Below are positions 1 to 11,364 of a stretch of 64,000 bases of DNA, piece by piece. Made by a program: the position numbers and the translations under genes. The first letter of the stretch is position 1; every line of letters starts with the position of its first letter. Under the pieces are notes generated by a model. It searched no databases. It was not told where the DNA came from and saw only the letters and a program-made list of their open reading frames with translations. This DNA is from Epichloe hybrida (Eukaryota; Ascomycota; Sordariomycetes; Hypocreales; Clavicipitaceae), in NCBI GenBank assembly GCA_019022495.1, contig JAFEKR010000006.1, positions 1,674,001 through 1,738,000 on the forward strand, given 5' to 3'.

Positions 1-2049
1 TCGGCAGCGGCCGTATCGGCCGATCTGGGAATAGAGACGACACGGTATCCGGTGACATCATCTGACTTGGCTCTGTTCGACCCCAAAGAGTTCGCAATGT
101 TAGCCAGCCAATAACGACAGAGGTAATTAAATTGGGGAGGTTCAAATGTGGTCTAATGGACAAGGGAAAACGAAACCAAGGAGGAAGTGTTACGGCCATG
201 GTCGGGTGCTGCCCCGCACTTCAACAAAATATGAAGCTCATTACCAAAAGCGAAAAGAAAGTAAACGTGTTTTTTGGGAGGATGGGTTGCATTTTTTGAA
301 CCACAGGTCGACGTATGGGAAAGAGGAAAGCATACCCATCCAACATGGCTGATCCGAAATCCCACACCCCGCAGGAGCAAGCCCAAATGTCGAGGAAAGC
401 AGCAGTCGGTGTTTGTGGCAGCAGCGTGAAGCGAATACCCCGGCTTGCTGCAGCTACAAGATTGGTTGACGATCCAGAACTAGTTTTTAACGCTCTTTCA
501 AACTTGAGCCTCGAGTATCAGGGACGACGGCGTTCAACGCAATCTCGTTTCGGTTGGGCTCCGGGGACGATTCCTGGTCCTCGTTAGTAAATAATTCGTC
601 ACAGCGGAGAGAATAATCCCACAAGCTTTTTGCAGCATGCAAAAAGACCACTGCTGGGTGTATAGAGGGGCCTTGTAGACACGTCGACCTTGCGGAGAAC
701 TGAAGGTCGTGGCGTTTAGGTCGTGGTCTTACCAAAGAGGACAGGGACACCGCCAGCGAACCAAAAGGAGGGTGGTGGTTCAACAGTTGAGTCAGAGGGC
801 CCAGACAGACTGGGAGGGGATAATGATATGCAAAACCGAATACGTTTGAAGCCAAAGAAGAAGAAGAAGAAGAAGAAGAACAAAAGGCGGCAAAGCTACA
901 GGAAGAGAAAACAAGGATTAGATAGATCAGCTCGTCGCAGATGTGGCCATTAACCGTACACTTTCGTTGCAAATGACAGCACTTGATGCCGTCCAGGCTG
1001 CTGTATGTGGTTGGGGGGTGGATGTGCCAGGTTAGTATGCATTAGGTAAGCAGACTGACTGCCTGCCGGGTTGTTTGCAATCCATGTCACAAGAAACTGC
1101 ATGTTGGAAAGCTGGCACGAAGATGCATGTATACAATGTCACGTCAAAGGGGGGTCTTGATCATCTATTCAATTTATTCAATCACCTCTCAGGTTGGGCG
1201 ATACAGTTTCTTCCAGTCATATAATCACAGCCCAAAGGGTATCGAGAACTTCGAGCCGTTTATTGATGGGCAGGAATGTCGAAGGCTGGTTTTGGGCTTT
1301 GGGGCACCGAGGCCCTGTAATCGATTAGCCGAGTATTTTCCTCGCCCGAGTCTGGCGCGCAAGTGGGTGGCCCGATAATAATATTTCCCCTCGATAAGTG
1401 CCCCAGTGGTCTCAGGCTCTGTGCTCTCTGTGCTTACTCCGTACTCGCCGGCGGTAATCCATACTAATTAAAGCAGCAAGTGGTGAGAGACTGGGGGTGC
1501 TCCAGCCGAGTACACCCCACTGTACATGGTATAGTCACTGTACAAGACCCAATCGTCCACACCCACCTGCCGCTGTCCGCCGTGCCGCCGGTCCATCAGT
1601 CCAGCAGACTGCGCCGGCCCTCCTCTACCAGCCAAGCCTTCCACCTTCTCCCACGTCTGCGTCTTCGCACCTTCACCTTCCCCTCCTCTGCAATCCCTTC
1701 ATTGCCATGAGCGCGCTGCTTCGTCCTCTGGCCGGCTACGTCATGACAACTCGCCAATCTCTACTACTTATTCGCTGCTCTTGCCTCACGCCGTCCTCGC
1801 CGTTGTGACCAGCTCGCAACCACAAATATTTTCAGAGGGTCTCGTGTGGGAGATTGGTCGTCAACATTCCATGAGCTACGAGCTCGATTCTTCTCTGCTT
1901 ATTGCACTGCCGCGCTATCTTTACGACACATTTTCATTCATCTCAGATCCCAATTACAAATTACCTGTCTGCCAACGAACGAGCCGTACGTACGATCATC
2001 TACTCATCGGAGGTTCAGCCGCCCTCCACACAGGCACGCCATCTCTTCA
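1..2049. other. Intergenic, no gene recognised
   Basis: No open frame here resembles a known protein, and the longer frames lack codon structure. It contains an AAG microsatellite near 860, a TACTCCGTACT motif at about 1435-1445, and a pyrimidine-rich stretch from about 1560 to 1720 that probably belongs to the promoter and leader of the downstream PHD-finger gene. A gene truncated by the left window edge cannot be excluded. Confidence 0.5.
856..880. repeat. AAG trinucleotide microsatellite
   Basis: About eight AAG units in tandem lie in intergenic DNA. Nothing suggests that they are translated. Confidence 0.85.
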
Positions 2050-4096
2050 ATGGCACCTCCGTCGCCAAGGCGATCCTCGAGAGCTCGCGCGACCAATTCT
2101 CAGCCCCAACATTCTTCTTCATCTTCAGGAACATCTGGGCGCGTTGAAAGAAGCACCAGATCTGTTAATAAGCCCCCGTCAGAAAAGTCGACGCCAAGCG
2201 ACTCCCTCTCCTCAGAGCCACTTGACGATTTTGACGATACCCTACTTGGAAGGCGACGCAAACGCGGCCAGAACGACGATAGCGATCGGAATCCACCGAT
2301 AGATAACTTAGAAATGGCCAATGGCAGTGACAATATGCAAGACGAGGAGGACGAGGCGGTTCGCTGTCTCTGTGGCTCGGAAGATTATCCTGGCCCTCCT
2401 CCCGTTGACGGCCCCGACGCCGACATTTTTGCAGCCATCGAGCTCACTGATGAAGTTACTGGCTTTTTCGTCCAATGCGACATTTGCAAAGTCTGGCAGC
2501 ATGGCGCTTGCGTGGGCATTTTCAGCGCAGAAAGCTCACCAGATGAGTATTTCTGTGAGCAGTGCCGCAAAGATTTGCACAAAATCCATACTGCAATCCA
2601 TGGGTAAGCGTCTTGATCCCCACGACGTGCTTCAGCGTCATTCTTTTGTCGGTCACAACTGTGCGCGGAACTTGCCAGCAGAAGACCTTGGTCACATCAT
2701 ACACTGCTTTGAATTTCGGTCCAGCCAGACGCACAAGTTTTACGTTGCGCTCCCGCACAATCCACTGGCCAACACTTCCACCATGTATTTTCATGCTGAC
2801 AAAAATTTGCATCACAGGCAAAAGTATTCAAAATACCTCCCTCTGAATAGACAATCTCGGGCCACATCTCGGGCCACGTCGATCGCGAAAGACGACAAGA
2901 ATGGACCCAAAACTTCCCGTCCAAGCACGGCGACACAGTCCTCCAAACGGCGCTCTACGATGAACAGCCGCGATGCGGCCTACGATGACGAACAATTGCG
3001 CCGAGCCATAGAAGCCAGCAAGGAGGCAGGCGGTAGCCAGGATGCACTCGAGCTAATAACTAGGCGGGCTAAAAGAGGACGAAGTGACAGTGAAGAGTGG
3101 GTTTCACTCAATCTTATCCTCTCGGGTCGGCCAAGTTGCAGTACTGATTTTTCGGTATAGGAATAACAATATGAGTGTCAAGCGCCAACGCACAAGTTCT
3201 CGATCTGCCTCCCCGCCCGCTGAGAAGCCCGATGATGTGGAGGGTGATGCTTCAGAAGACGACATGGAAACACGGAACGGATCCAAGAAAGCGAGGAAAA
3301 ACAGACATCAGCGGGAAAATTCCGAAAAGGAGGACAAGGATCGTCAACGACAGGAGGCCACAAGCAAACGCAAAGGCCGGGCGGAACGCCGCAGAGCAGA
3401 CGGTAATAACCCTATCCTCTGGCCTCGCTCACCGATGTCCTTCACGTCACTAACCTTTTACAAACTACAGACTCGGATCTTTCAGAAGAGACACCCGTAG
3501 CATCTGCCATATCAATCCAACAGAAGCCTCTCGGGTCACCGACCAAAGAAGAATCGCCTTCACTAGCTCCAGCGCCAGGCACCCCACCCACAACCCATCC
3601 GATAAGCAGCAACTCCCATAAGAGAGGAGCTCGAAGCAATAGAAGGGGCAAAGGAAAGAATCAATACACGAAAGATCGTGACGTTGACGAAGGCTCACCA
3701 CCTGCTCGCTCCATGTCCGGAGACACACAGAAAGGGGACGAAGCAACAACGACGGGCCATTCCAAATCATCTGTCAATGAACACAAGACCTCAAAGGGAA
3801 AGGCCAACATGGCCAACAAGATGAGCATGCTCGACATGAAACGTCGCGTGGCCGCTATCATGGAGTTTATTTCCCGAACTCAAGTGGATCTTGCTGCGGA
3901 AGCGTCCCTGAGCCAAATTTCCAGTGGCCGAGAAACACCCTCAGAAAAACCAGAATCCGCGGAAACAAGCGGCGAAGATGTCAACGGCGATGCGCCAGCT
4001 ACTCTTGACACGATTGGGTTCAAGGACTTGAACTGCATAGAGATGATGGATGTTCTGACACGAGATATGGTTAAATGGCAGAACCACTACGCATAA
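2050..4096 (+). CDS. CTI6: PHD-finger protein, Cti6-like (Rpd3L histone deacetylase subunit)
   Basis: Four exons: 2050-2603, 2818-3096, 3161-3402, 3471-4096 (566 aa). All junctions are GT..AG and phase-consistent. A C4HC3 PHD finger spans residues 106-172 (C106, C108, C143, C146, H151, C154, C169, C172) with the core QCDICKVWQHGACVG. The rest is low-complexity, Ser/Lys/Glu-rich, with basic stretches that suit nuclear localisation, and a conserved-looking helical end near IGFKDLNCIEMMDVL. In yeast, Cti6 links the Rpd3L deacetylase to promoters, and its PHD finger reads methylated H3K4. A role in chromatin repression here is inferred from family. The start at 2050 precedes a basic, Ser-rich N terminus. 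The same frame is open upstream, but that part looks like leader. The first intron (214 nt) is unusually long for this window. Confidence 0.85.
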
Positions 4097-4730
4097 CAGT
4101 TGTCATGAAGTTGGTTCAACCCATGATCCCCCATAGGTTGAGAGAAACTGAAATGCCCCTTCACTTTTCACTTTGGCATTTGGAGTTGGGGTTTCATTCA
4201 CGCGGTGTGAACTTTTTTGTATGATTCTGGCATGAAATATCGAATGACGGCGTTGAATCGGTTCTTGCATCGTGTGGGACACGGCAAAATATTTGAGAAC
4301 GGATGATACGACCACAGTAACAATTGTACTACACATTTGAAAGATCTACCACAGACGATCCAGATGTGTACAGGACGGAGCTATGGGCCCAAACTTGTAT
4401 TGCCGTTGCCGTGGTTGGATTTGGTCTGTCTGGGATCCGTTCTCGCCCACCGTGGGGTTTCTTTTTTTCTTGTCTCATTTTTCTCTAATATACCCTGTTT
4501 GAACTTTGGGTGGGCAGATGACTCATGTCATTTGAAGGTCAGTAAAAGGCCGGGGAGTTGTTAATCACAAAATCTTTGTTGTCTTTTTCAGCCCATGATA
4601 GAGGCTGCATGACGGTTCATTTCATCAATACACATATTAAAATGTTGGTTCTACTCTTCCAGAGGCTGATGAAAAAATAAAGATGAATAAAAACAAAAAT
4701 GAAAAACCCGGCCATGCCGCTTTGGTGCCA
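4097..4730. other. Convergent intergenic region (two 3' ends)
   Basis: This lies between the ends of the PHD-finger gene (+) and the Mtg1 gene (-). It is AT-rich and probably holds both 3' UTRs. An AATAAA-like stretch (aaaaaataaaga) lies near 4672. No coding potential was recognised. Confidence 0.6.
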
Positions 4731-5750
4731 TTATTCTCCCGTTTTGTCTCGCTTCCTTGCCTCTTTATGTGCCTTCTTCGCCTGGTGTAAACTGAGAGCT
4801 GGCTGCGCCAACATCAGCTCGTGAGCACGAATGTCGGCCTCCCCCAAGTCATCCAGGACATATCTCCCTAGCTTCCCGTCTCGCCAAATCGAAAGGACTC
4901 TCGCAGCTGCTTCCTGCCAATTCGGAAAGCCGCCGCCTTTGAGTTTCCCGTCCCGCCTCGCCACAGCCGTGAGGAACTCGTTGACATCGTTGGTGGGCTC
5001 GCAGTAGCGACTGTAAAGCGCAGGGTCCCATTGGTTCATCCGAAACAACAAGTAATCGGCGAGCACCTGGTCGGGGATGAGGCCCTTCTTGATGCCGTGC
5101 GCAAGAGCAACTTTCAACATGGTCTTCCCATCATGCACGTAGGGTTGAAAAATACCGGGCGTGTCCAGGACGAAGACGCCGCCTCCCCCCACACCGCCCT
5201 TGTCCTCGGGCTCGACGATGCGCACCGCCGTGCCGACCTTGCGCGTGACGCCAGCCTGGTCGCCCGTCCTGGCTGCCTTGGTCTTCTTCTTCCCCGGCGT
5301 GCCGACTCTGCGCAGGGCATTGAGGAGGGTGCTCTTGCCGACGTTGGGCATGCCGACCACCAGGGCGCGCAGGCCCGTCAGGGAATCCTGCTGCTCGGCG
5401 GCGTGCTTCAGCCGCCTCAGCAGGGACTCGGTCGCGGCAGGCTTGTTCTTGTCCCAGAAGACGACCTTGTCGCCGTGGAGCCTCCGCAGCGCGTGTCTCG
5501 CGCGGGGCGTGTCGGTTCCCAGGTCGGACTTGGTGTACACTAGGAGGCGCTCTCGGCCGGCGACGGTGCCTTCTAGTGTTGGGTTCCGCGTGGAGAGGGG
5601 CAGGCGGAAGTCGCGGCATTCCAGGACGATGGAGATGGTCGAGAGGAGGGACTTGATCTTGTTTGCGCCGGCGTAGTGGTGGCCTAGGAAATAGGTCTTT
5701 GGGATGGACGAGGGGATGCCGAAGGAGGCGCGAGGCACGAAATGCGCCAT
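4731..5750 (-). CDS. MTG1: Mitochondrial ribosome-assembly GTPase Mtg1
   Basis: A single-exon gene of 339 aa. It belongs to the YlqF/YawG family of circularly permuted GTPases: the motifs run G4 (TKSD, residues 73-76), then G1/P-loop (GMPNVGKST, 133-141), G2 (GVT, about 167-169) and G3 (DTPG, 196-199). The length and the C-terminal helical domain ending in Lys-rich residues fit Mtg1. The family acts on the matrix face of the inner membrane in assembly of the mitochondrial large ribosomal subunit. The N terminus (MAHFVPRASF) is weakly basic and could be a targeting signal. A Gly-rich loop (GGVGGGGV, about 185-192) just before G3 is probably a lineage-specific insertion. The gene converges on the PHD-finger gene. 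Confidence 0.93.
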   Translation of the reverse strand: MAHFVPRASFGIPSSIPKTYFLGHHYAGANKIKSLLSTISIVLECRDFRLPLSTRNPTLEGTVAGRERLLVYTKSDLGTDTPRARHALRRLHGDKVVFWDKNKPAATESLLRRLKHAAEQQDSLTGLRALVVGMPNVGKSTLLNALRRVGTPGKKKTKAARTGDQAGVTRKVGTAVRIVEPEDKGGVGGGGVFVLDTPGIFQPYVHDGKTMLKVALAHGIKKGLIPDQVLADYLLFRMNQWDPALYSRYCEPTNDVNEFLTAVARRDGKLKGGGFPNWQEAAARVLSIWRDGKLGRYVLDDLGEADIRAHELMLAQPALSLHQAKKAHKEARKRDKTGE

Positions 5751-7276
5751 TGTGGAGGATGGCTATGATTTCAGAAATTTGAAAGACATTTTATTATTAT
5801 TAATTTTTTATTTTTTTTAAACCTGCCCATCCGTGTTCTCGGGGGATTTTCCTGATATCGGATTTCTGCCATCCCATTTGTAGAAAGTCCGATGTTGATG
5901 CTTAGTCAGTGGGCACGGGTCCAATGGGGCCCCCCAGCACGCAAGTGCCGATAAGATAATGGGGGAAAAAAAAAGGTTCCAGGTTCCAAGTGGCAGTTGA
6001 AAAAGGGAGCTTGACGTCATGGGTTGGCCAAAGCTCCCAACTTTTGAATCTCGTGAGTCACTGTTCAAATTGACTTCGCAGTCTTTGATAGAATAGACGT
6101 CAAAACTCACTCCCCTTTGTGCAAATTCAATATAACGTGGTCGCAAAAAAAGTCCCGGGGCATACCCAGTCCCTCACTTTCCACCGTGCATCATCCACCT
6201 AGTACCCAAACTCTGTCCATGCCCTGAAAAGAAAGAACCCTCCGTTCTGATGAGAAAGCAGCTCAATGAACAAGGACACCACGAGGTATGTTGGCTTGGT
6301 GCTACTCTGGCTTCGCCTTTGCCTGTTCTTGCTGGCTTCTTGCCTAGGAGTCTTGCCTAGATACGTACATTTGCATATTCACACGAAATTCGAAAGGAGG
6401 CACGGGGGCAACGATGTGGTTTAGACAAGATAACAACCTGCGTGATCCGAAATGGTAAAAAGTCTTGATCGTCTAGAATCTCGTTCCTGGCTTGCTAGGC
6501 TTTTGAAATAGGTGCAAGAGCTGGTACATTGTCGCTCATTATACCTAACATCCCAAATGATCCCTTTCTTGGTGGAAATGATACACCCATGTATATGGCA
6601 GGGGGGACATGTTCCACTCACGCCCATCCACCGTCCACCGACTCTCAAATCGGCGGTTTTGATATCTTTCTCCTTCAAGCCCATAGCAAATCAAGTCAAC
6701 AGGTAGCATTGTCTCCCACCAATTTAAAATGCAGGCGACACCAAGCAAGCGCTTAGCAAATTCGAACATGCATGATGCAATTGGGGGGGAGGGGTAATTG
6801 CGCGTAAACACAAACAAAAGAGAAAAGCGTGGAAAAGAAAAGATCTTGCAAGTCGCATGTTAGGTCAGATGAACAAGCCCTAAAGAGAGCTGGGTATCTT
6901 GATCAACCACTTCGAGGTGTTGTATATCGCGCTACCTCTTCCCACATCCTTCGTACAGCTGTTGATTCGTATGTCGTCGCAGTACTGTGTATTTATTATT
7001 TTCATCTTCCCGCGCGTCCTGGTGGGGGTCTCTGTGAGGAAAAAGTATGGCAAAACTCGAACACAGGAAATTTTGGCAAAGAAAGCAGGTTCAGAAGAAA
7101 TTGTTCGACAGGAGTCGCCTCGGACGCAGATCGTCGCTCGTCCCGATAGATAAGTTCGGTACCTGGCATGGTTCCAGGATGGGTTGTGGTTGAGTATGGG
7201 TGATTGGTACGTCGTAAGTATATATGGATATATATGGTGCCATATGAACAATCACCATGGCTGGCCAATACCACGT
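5751..7276. other. Intergenic, no gene recognised
   Basis: About 1.5 kb of AT-leaning sequence upstream of Mtg1 and downstream of the 218-aa gene. An ATTATTATTAATTTTTT run near 5790-5820 is probably promoter or leader of Mtg1. Small frames exist on both strands but none resembles a protein. Confidence 0.5.
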
Positions 7277-7933
7277 CTATCCCCTAATGTTCTTGAAAAG
7301 ATCATTGCCGAGGCTGCCCTCATCTTTTTCGAGGTCCTTAAGCTCGGGGATCATCGGAGGAGGGGGACCGGCTTGTTTCCTGGGTAATGTGCTGTCGTCG
7401 AGCAAGAGGCTGGAACGCTTGGACTCGCCACCTCTAAAGAGCTTGAACCAGCTGTTCCGTCTCGATTTTCGCCCGCCCATGACGCTGCTGGTACCACGAC
7501 TCGGGGGTCTGCTGCCAGTTTCCAACGAGGTCAAGTTGCCGTCTGTAAAACTGGCATTCAGCATATTTTTACTAAACAGTCTGCGGAGGCTGCCCTGCCG
7601 AGCAGAGACAGCGGGGCTCAAAGGCGCCTCGTCGGCGATTCGTTTGGATTCAATGCTATTACCATTTGGTGATGTAGACTTGTCAGTCTGAGGTTCATTT
7701 CCGGCCCCAATCACAAGCCCATTTTCTTTCCCGTTCCCATTGCCATTTGCAGTCGCATTGTGGACGATAGCGACGGGTTTCCTGGTGGGAGGAGGTGTCT
7801 GTGGAGGCGTTGGCACCTTGGGAGAGACAGGAGGAGGCGGAATGTTGGTGCCGTCGGTGATGCTACCAAAATTCAGATCAAGCATAGGAAGCTCAAAGCG
7901 AGGCTTGACGGAACCATTGACGTGTGCAGACAT
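7277..7933 (-). CDS. Conserved fungal Ser/Pro-rich protein of unknown function
   Basis: A single exon of 218 aa starting with MSAHVNGSVKPRFELP. I recognise a pattern shared by filamentous-fungal hypothetical proteins: a short acidic/aromatic N-terminal segment (FELPMLDLNFG, residues 13-23), a Pro/Thr linker, a central conserved RQGSLRRLFSKNML segment, a basic RKSRRNSWFKLFRG segment, and a C terminus ending in GSLGNDLFKNIRG. There is no signal peptide, membrane segment or catalytic motif. The RRxS-type sites (RKSRRNS, ESKRSS) look like possible kinase targets. The frame stays open upstream to 8299, but that part is encoded by tandem repeats and reads like leader, so I place the start at 7933. 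Similar proteins have sometimes been labelled cell-surface glycoproteins in databases, which the sequence does not support. Confidence 0.7.
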   Translation of the reverse strand: MSAHVNGSVKPRFELPMLDLNFGSITDGTNIPPPPVSPKVPTPPQTPPPTRKPVAIVHNATANGNGNGKENGLVIGAGNEPQTDKSTSPNGNSIESKRIADEAPLSPAVSARQGSLRRLFSKNMLNASFTDGNLTSLETGSRPPSRGTSSVMGGRKSRRNSWFKLFRGGESKRSSLLLDDSTLPRKQAGPPPPMIPELKDLEKDEGSLGNDLFKNIRG

Positions 7934-8233
7934 GGCTGAAATTTTCGAGGAGCCCCGGGTACGAAGAAAAATTGTCGTGGCAAAGCAATTCGAAGGCTGC
8001 TCCAAAGAAGGGATCGTGAGTGAGTCGTGACGGATGAGTATCAGGTTGCTGGATAGGGAACTGAAATGGACGGATAAGAAGGATGACTGATCAAAGTTGC
8101 GAGGTACATATGTACTATTATCGGGAAAGATGGAGGAAGGGCCACAAGGAAAGGGGAACGTTGTCGTTGTTGGCCAGGATAATTGGGAAAACTGGAGCCC
8201 TCGTCGGCTTGTGGATCGGATCACTGGGGCACC

Positions 8234-8268
8234 GGGCACTGGGCACTGGGCACTGGGCACTGGGCACT
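8234..8268. repeat. 7-bp minisatellite (GGGCACT)x5
   Basis: Five perfect tandem copies of GGGCACT lie upstream of the 218-aa gene, within its probable leader or promoter. In the minus-strand frame they would encode Pro/Val/Ser/Gln/Cys repeats, but translation is unlikely. Confidence 0.9.
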
Positions 8269-8476
8269 GGGAGCCAGTCTGGTGCTGGGGTGGCGCCATA
8301 GCGCGCGGATATACAGGGAAGGAGGCCAGAACTGAGCAGCTGTGATGTGACGCCTTCTGGGTCTGGCACTTTGATCAGTGATGTGAGAAGGGAATTGAAG
8401 AAGGGTGAATTGGCGTTCGTTGGTGCGATCTGCAGGTTCGGATGCGCCCGCCAGTTTGCTGCGACGCGACACGATG

Positions 8477-8523
8477 GCACCTGATGCACCTGCACCTGAT
8501 GCACCTGCACCTGCACCTGCACC
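8477..8523. repeat. Imperfect GCACCT(GAT) tandem repeat
   Basis: Alternating GCACCT and GCACCTGAT units lie in the intergenic region, about 250 bp from the GGGCACT minisatellite. Confidence 0.85.
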
Positions 8524-9547
8524 GTGCCTCTCTCTCGCTGTGTCGCTGTGATTGAGTACATACATGTAGTGCCGTCTCGTCCCAGATGTTGATCAGCCCA
8601 GCTGCAGTATTATTAGGGTTTCAAGCGGCACCACCCGAGGCTGGGAAATGCCGTTCCTCCCACTAGTCCTTGATGCCAACGCCACTGATGATATTTTTTC
8701 GCGGCTCGTCGCAGAGACGGAGGCAGAGGGAATCAGGGAATCAGGGAATTGTGGCACCTGTTGACTGATTTCCATTTGTTTCTTTGTGCGCGCACGGCTG
8801 CCCCAGTGAAGTGGCTTCAGCCACCGCCGATGAAGTCGCCCTACATAGTGTGTCCGTACTCCGTAGACGACATGGCATTGCTGTTTGTGAAGTCATGTGG
8901 TATAACTCATGTGGTATTTTATTATTTTATACCTTGGCACGTATCTTGCAGCTCTCAGGTCGGTGTTGACCGGTCATGCAGCTGTCTGATTCCCCGCGTT
9001 TCACTGCAGATAGCCGCCGTCAGTCATTGCTGACCAAGTACAACACATACAGTGACAGGTGTACGTCACTGGTCAGTAGCCGAGGCCGAGGCGCCTGTGA
9101 TTTTGAGTTCGTTTACTAAAAGTACTCCGTAGGCATGAGAATTTTTTTGTTGCTACACTCAGACTCCGGGGTGAAGATATTAAAAATGGTCTTCCTGATT
9201 CGCTTACCCATCGCTTGTTTTTTTTTTTCTTCCATGACCTTTCTCTTATCAAGAATCCGGCCTTTTCGTGTTTTGCATCTGCTCGCCTGCTCGCAAGCAA
9301 GACAGACAGAAGGAAGAGATGCCGAATTTGACCTTGAAAAGCAGCCCCACAGTCCACATTATTATATGATGTTTGTGTGACGTGCCGTCCCATCCCTGTG
9401 GCTCAAACGTCATTGACAGACGCATCCGAGGACGGGCCGAGGGACGAAGTCCTCTCAACCACGAGTTCGATAACCAAGACAGCAGAATCTGCAGCAACGA
9501 ACGTCACAGCGAGTTGAGTGCGACATCTGCTATCGCACGGTTCGGCA

Positions 9548-10872
9548 ATGGCAACTCTAAAGTGTCTTCGATGGTATTCGCTACCATTGAATTCTACACG
9601 GCCATCGGCCAAGCTTCAATCCAGCTACCTGAGCAGACTGCCCAGATCATCAATTCGTTGCAAATCGGGTCCTTACGGCTACACGCAGGCGAAAGCTCTC
9701 GTGTACTCCAAGCACGGGGAACCATCAGACGTTCTAAAGTTAGTCAAGCCTGGAACTCCGGGGCGCCTGCTTCCTTCTTACGCCGCCTTCTAATGCTTGC
9801 TAGACTTCACACACACTCCATCTCTCCATCGATCCCGAGCTCATCCGTCCTCGTTCGTACACTTGCCGCATCAATCAACCCCGCCGATATCAACACCGTT
9901 CAAGGCACATATGGATCGAAACAGCCCATGTCTTCGCTCATTGGCACATCTGAACCATCCGCCGTGCCTGGCAACGAGGGCGTCTTCGAAGTTGTCTCCA
10001 CTGGCGGCTCATCATCGTCGCTGAAAAAGGGCGACTGGGTGATCCCAGCCGCACAACAAATTGGCACTTGGCGAACACACGCAGTTTTCGGGGCCAACGA
10101 CGTTCTCAAAGTCGAAAAGGATAGCTTAACCCCCACACAAGTTGCGACTGTCAGCATCAACCCTTGCACTGCGTATCGAATCCTGAGAGAATATGGCCCG
10201 AGTGCCGGGCTGAAGACTGGGCTGCCAATGAGACCGCTTGAGCTCGGCAGCGGCGAGTGGTTCGCTCAGAACGGGGCCAATTCCGGCGTGGGACGAGCAG
10301 CCATTCAATTCGGTAAGCTCTGGGGCTTGCGAAGCATCAATGTCATTCGCGACAGGGATTCAATGGAGGAGACCGAGGCGCTGAGACAGGAGCTCATCGG
10401 CCTGGGCGCGGATGTTGTGGTGCCAGAGTCACAGTTCTTGTCAAGAGAATGGAAAGATCAACTTGCAGAGATGACTCGCGGTGGGCGCGAGCAGGTTGGG
10501 CTCGGACTCAACTGTGTGGGCGGAAAATCTGCCACCGCCCTGGCGAGGTCTTTGGGCGAAGGAGCATCCTTGGTTTCCTACGGAGGCATGTCGAAGCAGC
10601 CGGTCGCATTACCACTGGGGCTGCTCATCTTCAAAGACATTCGGTTTGTGGGGTTCTGGCTCTCGAAGTGGAACCAGAAAGACCCTGTTGGTCGCAAACA
10701 CATGGTTGACGATATTCTCAATCTCATGCGCCTGGGGCATTTCAAGGATGTGCCCGTCGACGAGATCGAATGGAACTGGGATACAGAAGAAGCTGCGCTG
10801 AAGGAAGCCGTGCAGGGAACACTCGGAGGTTTCAGAAAAGGCAAAGGAGTCTTCTTGTTTGGGGAAACATGA
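9548..10872 (+). CDS. ETR1: Mitochondrial 2-enoyl thioester reductase (Etr1/MECR)
   Basis: Two exons, 9548-9738 and 9804-10872 (419 aa). The 65-nt intron has a TCTAATG branch site, and splicing gives the expected SDVLKLHTHS junction. The N terminus (MATLKCLRWYSLP, rich in Ser/Arg/Leu, no acidic residues for about 40 residues) is a good mitochondrial presequence. The medium-chain reductase fold follows: the segment around INPADINTVQGTYG, then the Rossmann motif GANSGVGRAAIQFG, which binds NADPH. The enzyme reduces trans-2-enoyl-ACP in the last step of mitochondrial type II fatty-acid synthesis, the pathway that supplies lipoate precursors. The frame remains open upstream of 9548 in another phase, but that part would not carry the presequence. 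The start at 9548 is well supported. Confidence 0.93.
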
Positions 10873-11364
10873 GATTCAGTCTCAGCGACCATATGGCGAA
10901 TGTGCATAGACAGGCTGTATTTGTCAATGAAGAACAATGGACCAAGGGACAAAAGCCTTGTGTTCACGCACGGCAACTCGTGCACGGATATGCTTGCTGC
11001 TCCAATTTGACGTGCACCCAAAAGCACGAACACGAACACGTGAGGCATCGTTGTTCTACCTAATACGGGTCCGTACGGATCCGTACGGATTAAACCTTGT
11101 CTCTTTATCAAAGACAGCAGGAACCAAGTTGGGTTGCAGCCGGCAGTGGCGCCGCGCAGAGACTTGGCATTTCTATCGTATCGCATCCGCACGCATCCGC
11201 ACGCATCCTCCCCCCCACATGAACCCTTGGCTAGTCTCATCTACTTTTTTGCCTACTTGCAGACTCCGATCGGGGCGGGCACGACTCCATCCAGAAAAGG
11301 AAGCTCACATCTCGAGATCCAGGCACAGTCATCTTCAACTGCCTCGCTGCTTGCTCACGTCCAA
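10873..11364. other. Short intergenic region containing a perfect 20-bp palindrome
   Basis: Between the reductase and RCC1, both on the plus strand. It holds the 11070-11089 palindrome, listed separately, and a short CGCATCCGCA duplication near 11180-11208. The last part is presumably the RCC1 promoter and leader. Confidence 0.6.
11070..11089. repeat. Perfect 20-bp palindrome of TCCGTACGGA units
   Basis: The sequence TCCGTACGGATCCGTACGGA is its own reverse complement and consists of two copies of a 10-bp palindrome. It lies in the RCC1 upstream region. It resembles the dispersed TACTCCGTA-type motif seen elsewhere in intergenic DNA of this window. Confidence 0.9.

Larger units (their letters stand above)
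7934..9547. other. Divergent intergenic/promoter region with minisatellites
   Basis: This separates the 218-aa gene (-) from the enoyl reductase gene (+). It contains two short tandem repeats, listed separately, and TACTCCGTA motifs at about 8857-8865 and 9122-9130. No additional gene was recognised. Confidence 0.6.

Noticed and set aside
487..972. 161-codon minus-strand frame near the left edge
   Set aside because: It contains a poly-Ser tract that is simply the complement of the AAG microsatellite and has no recognisable domain or gene context.
5031..5676. Two plus-strand frames of about 170 codons over MTG1
   Set aside because: They are antisense to the G1/G3 GTPase motifs; the GTPase reading explains the region fully.
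7934..8299. N-terminal extension of the 218-aa protein up to 8299
   Set aside because: It is encoded by GGGCACT repeats and low-complexity sequence. A conserved-looking N terminus begins at 7933.
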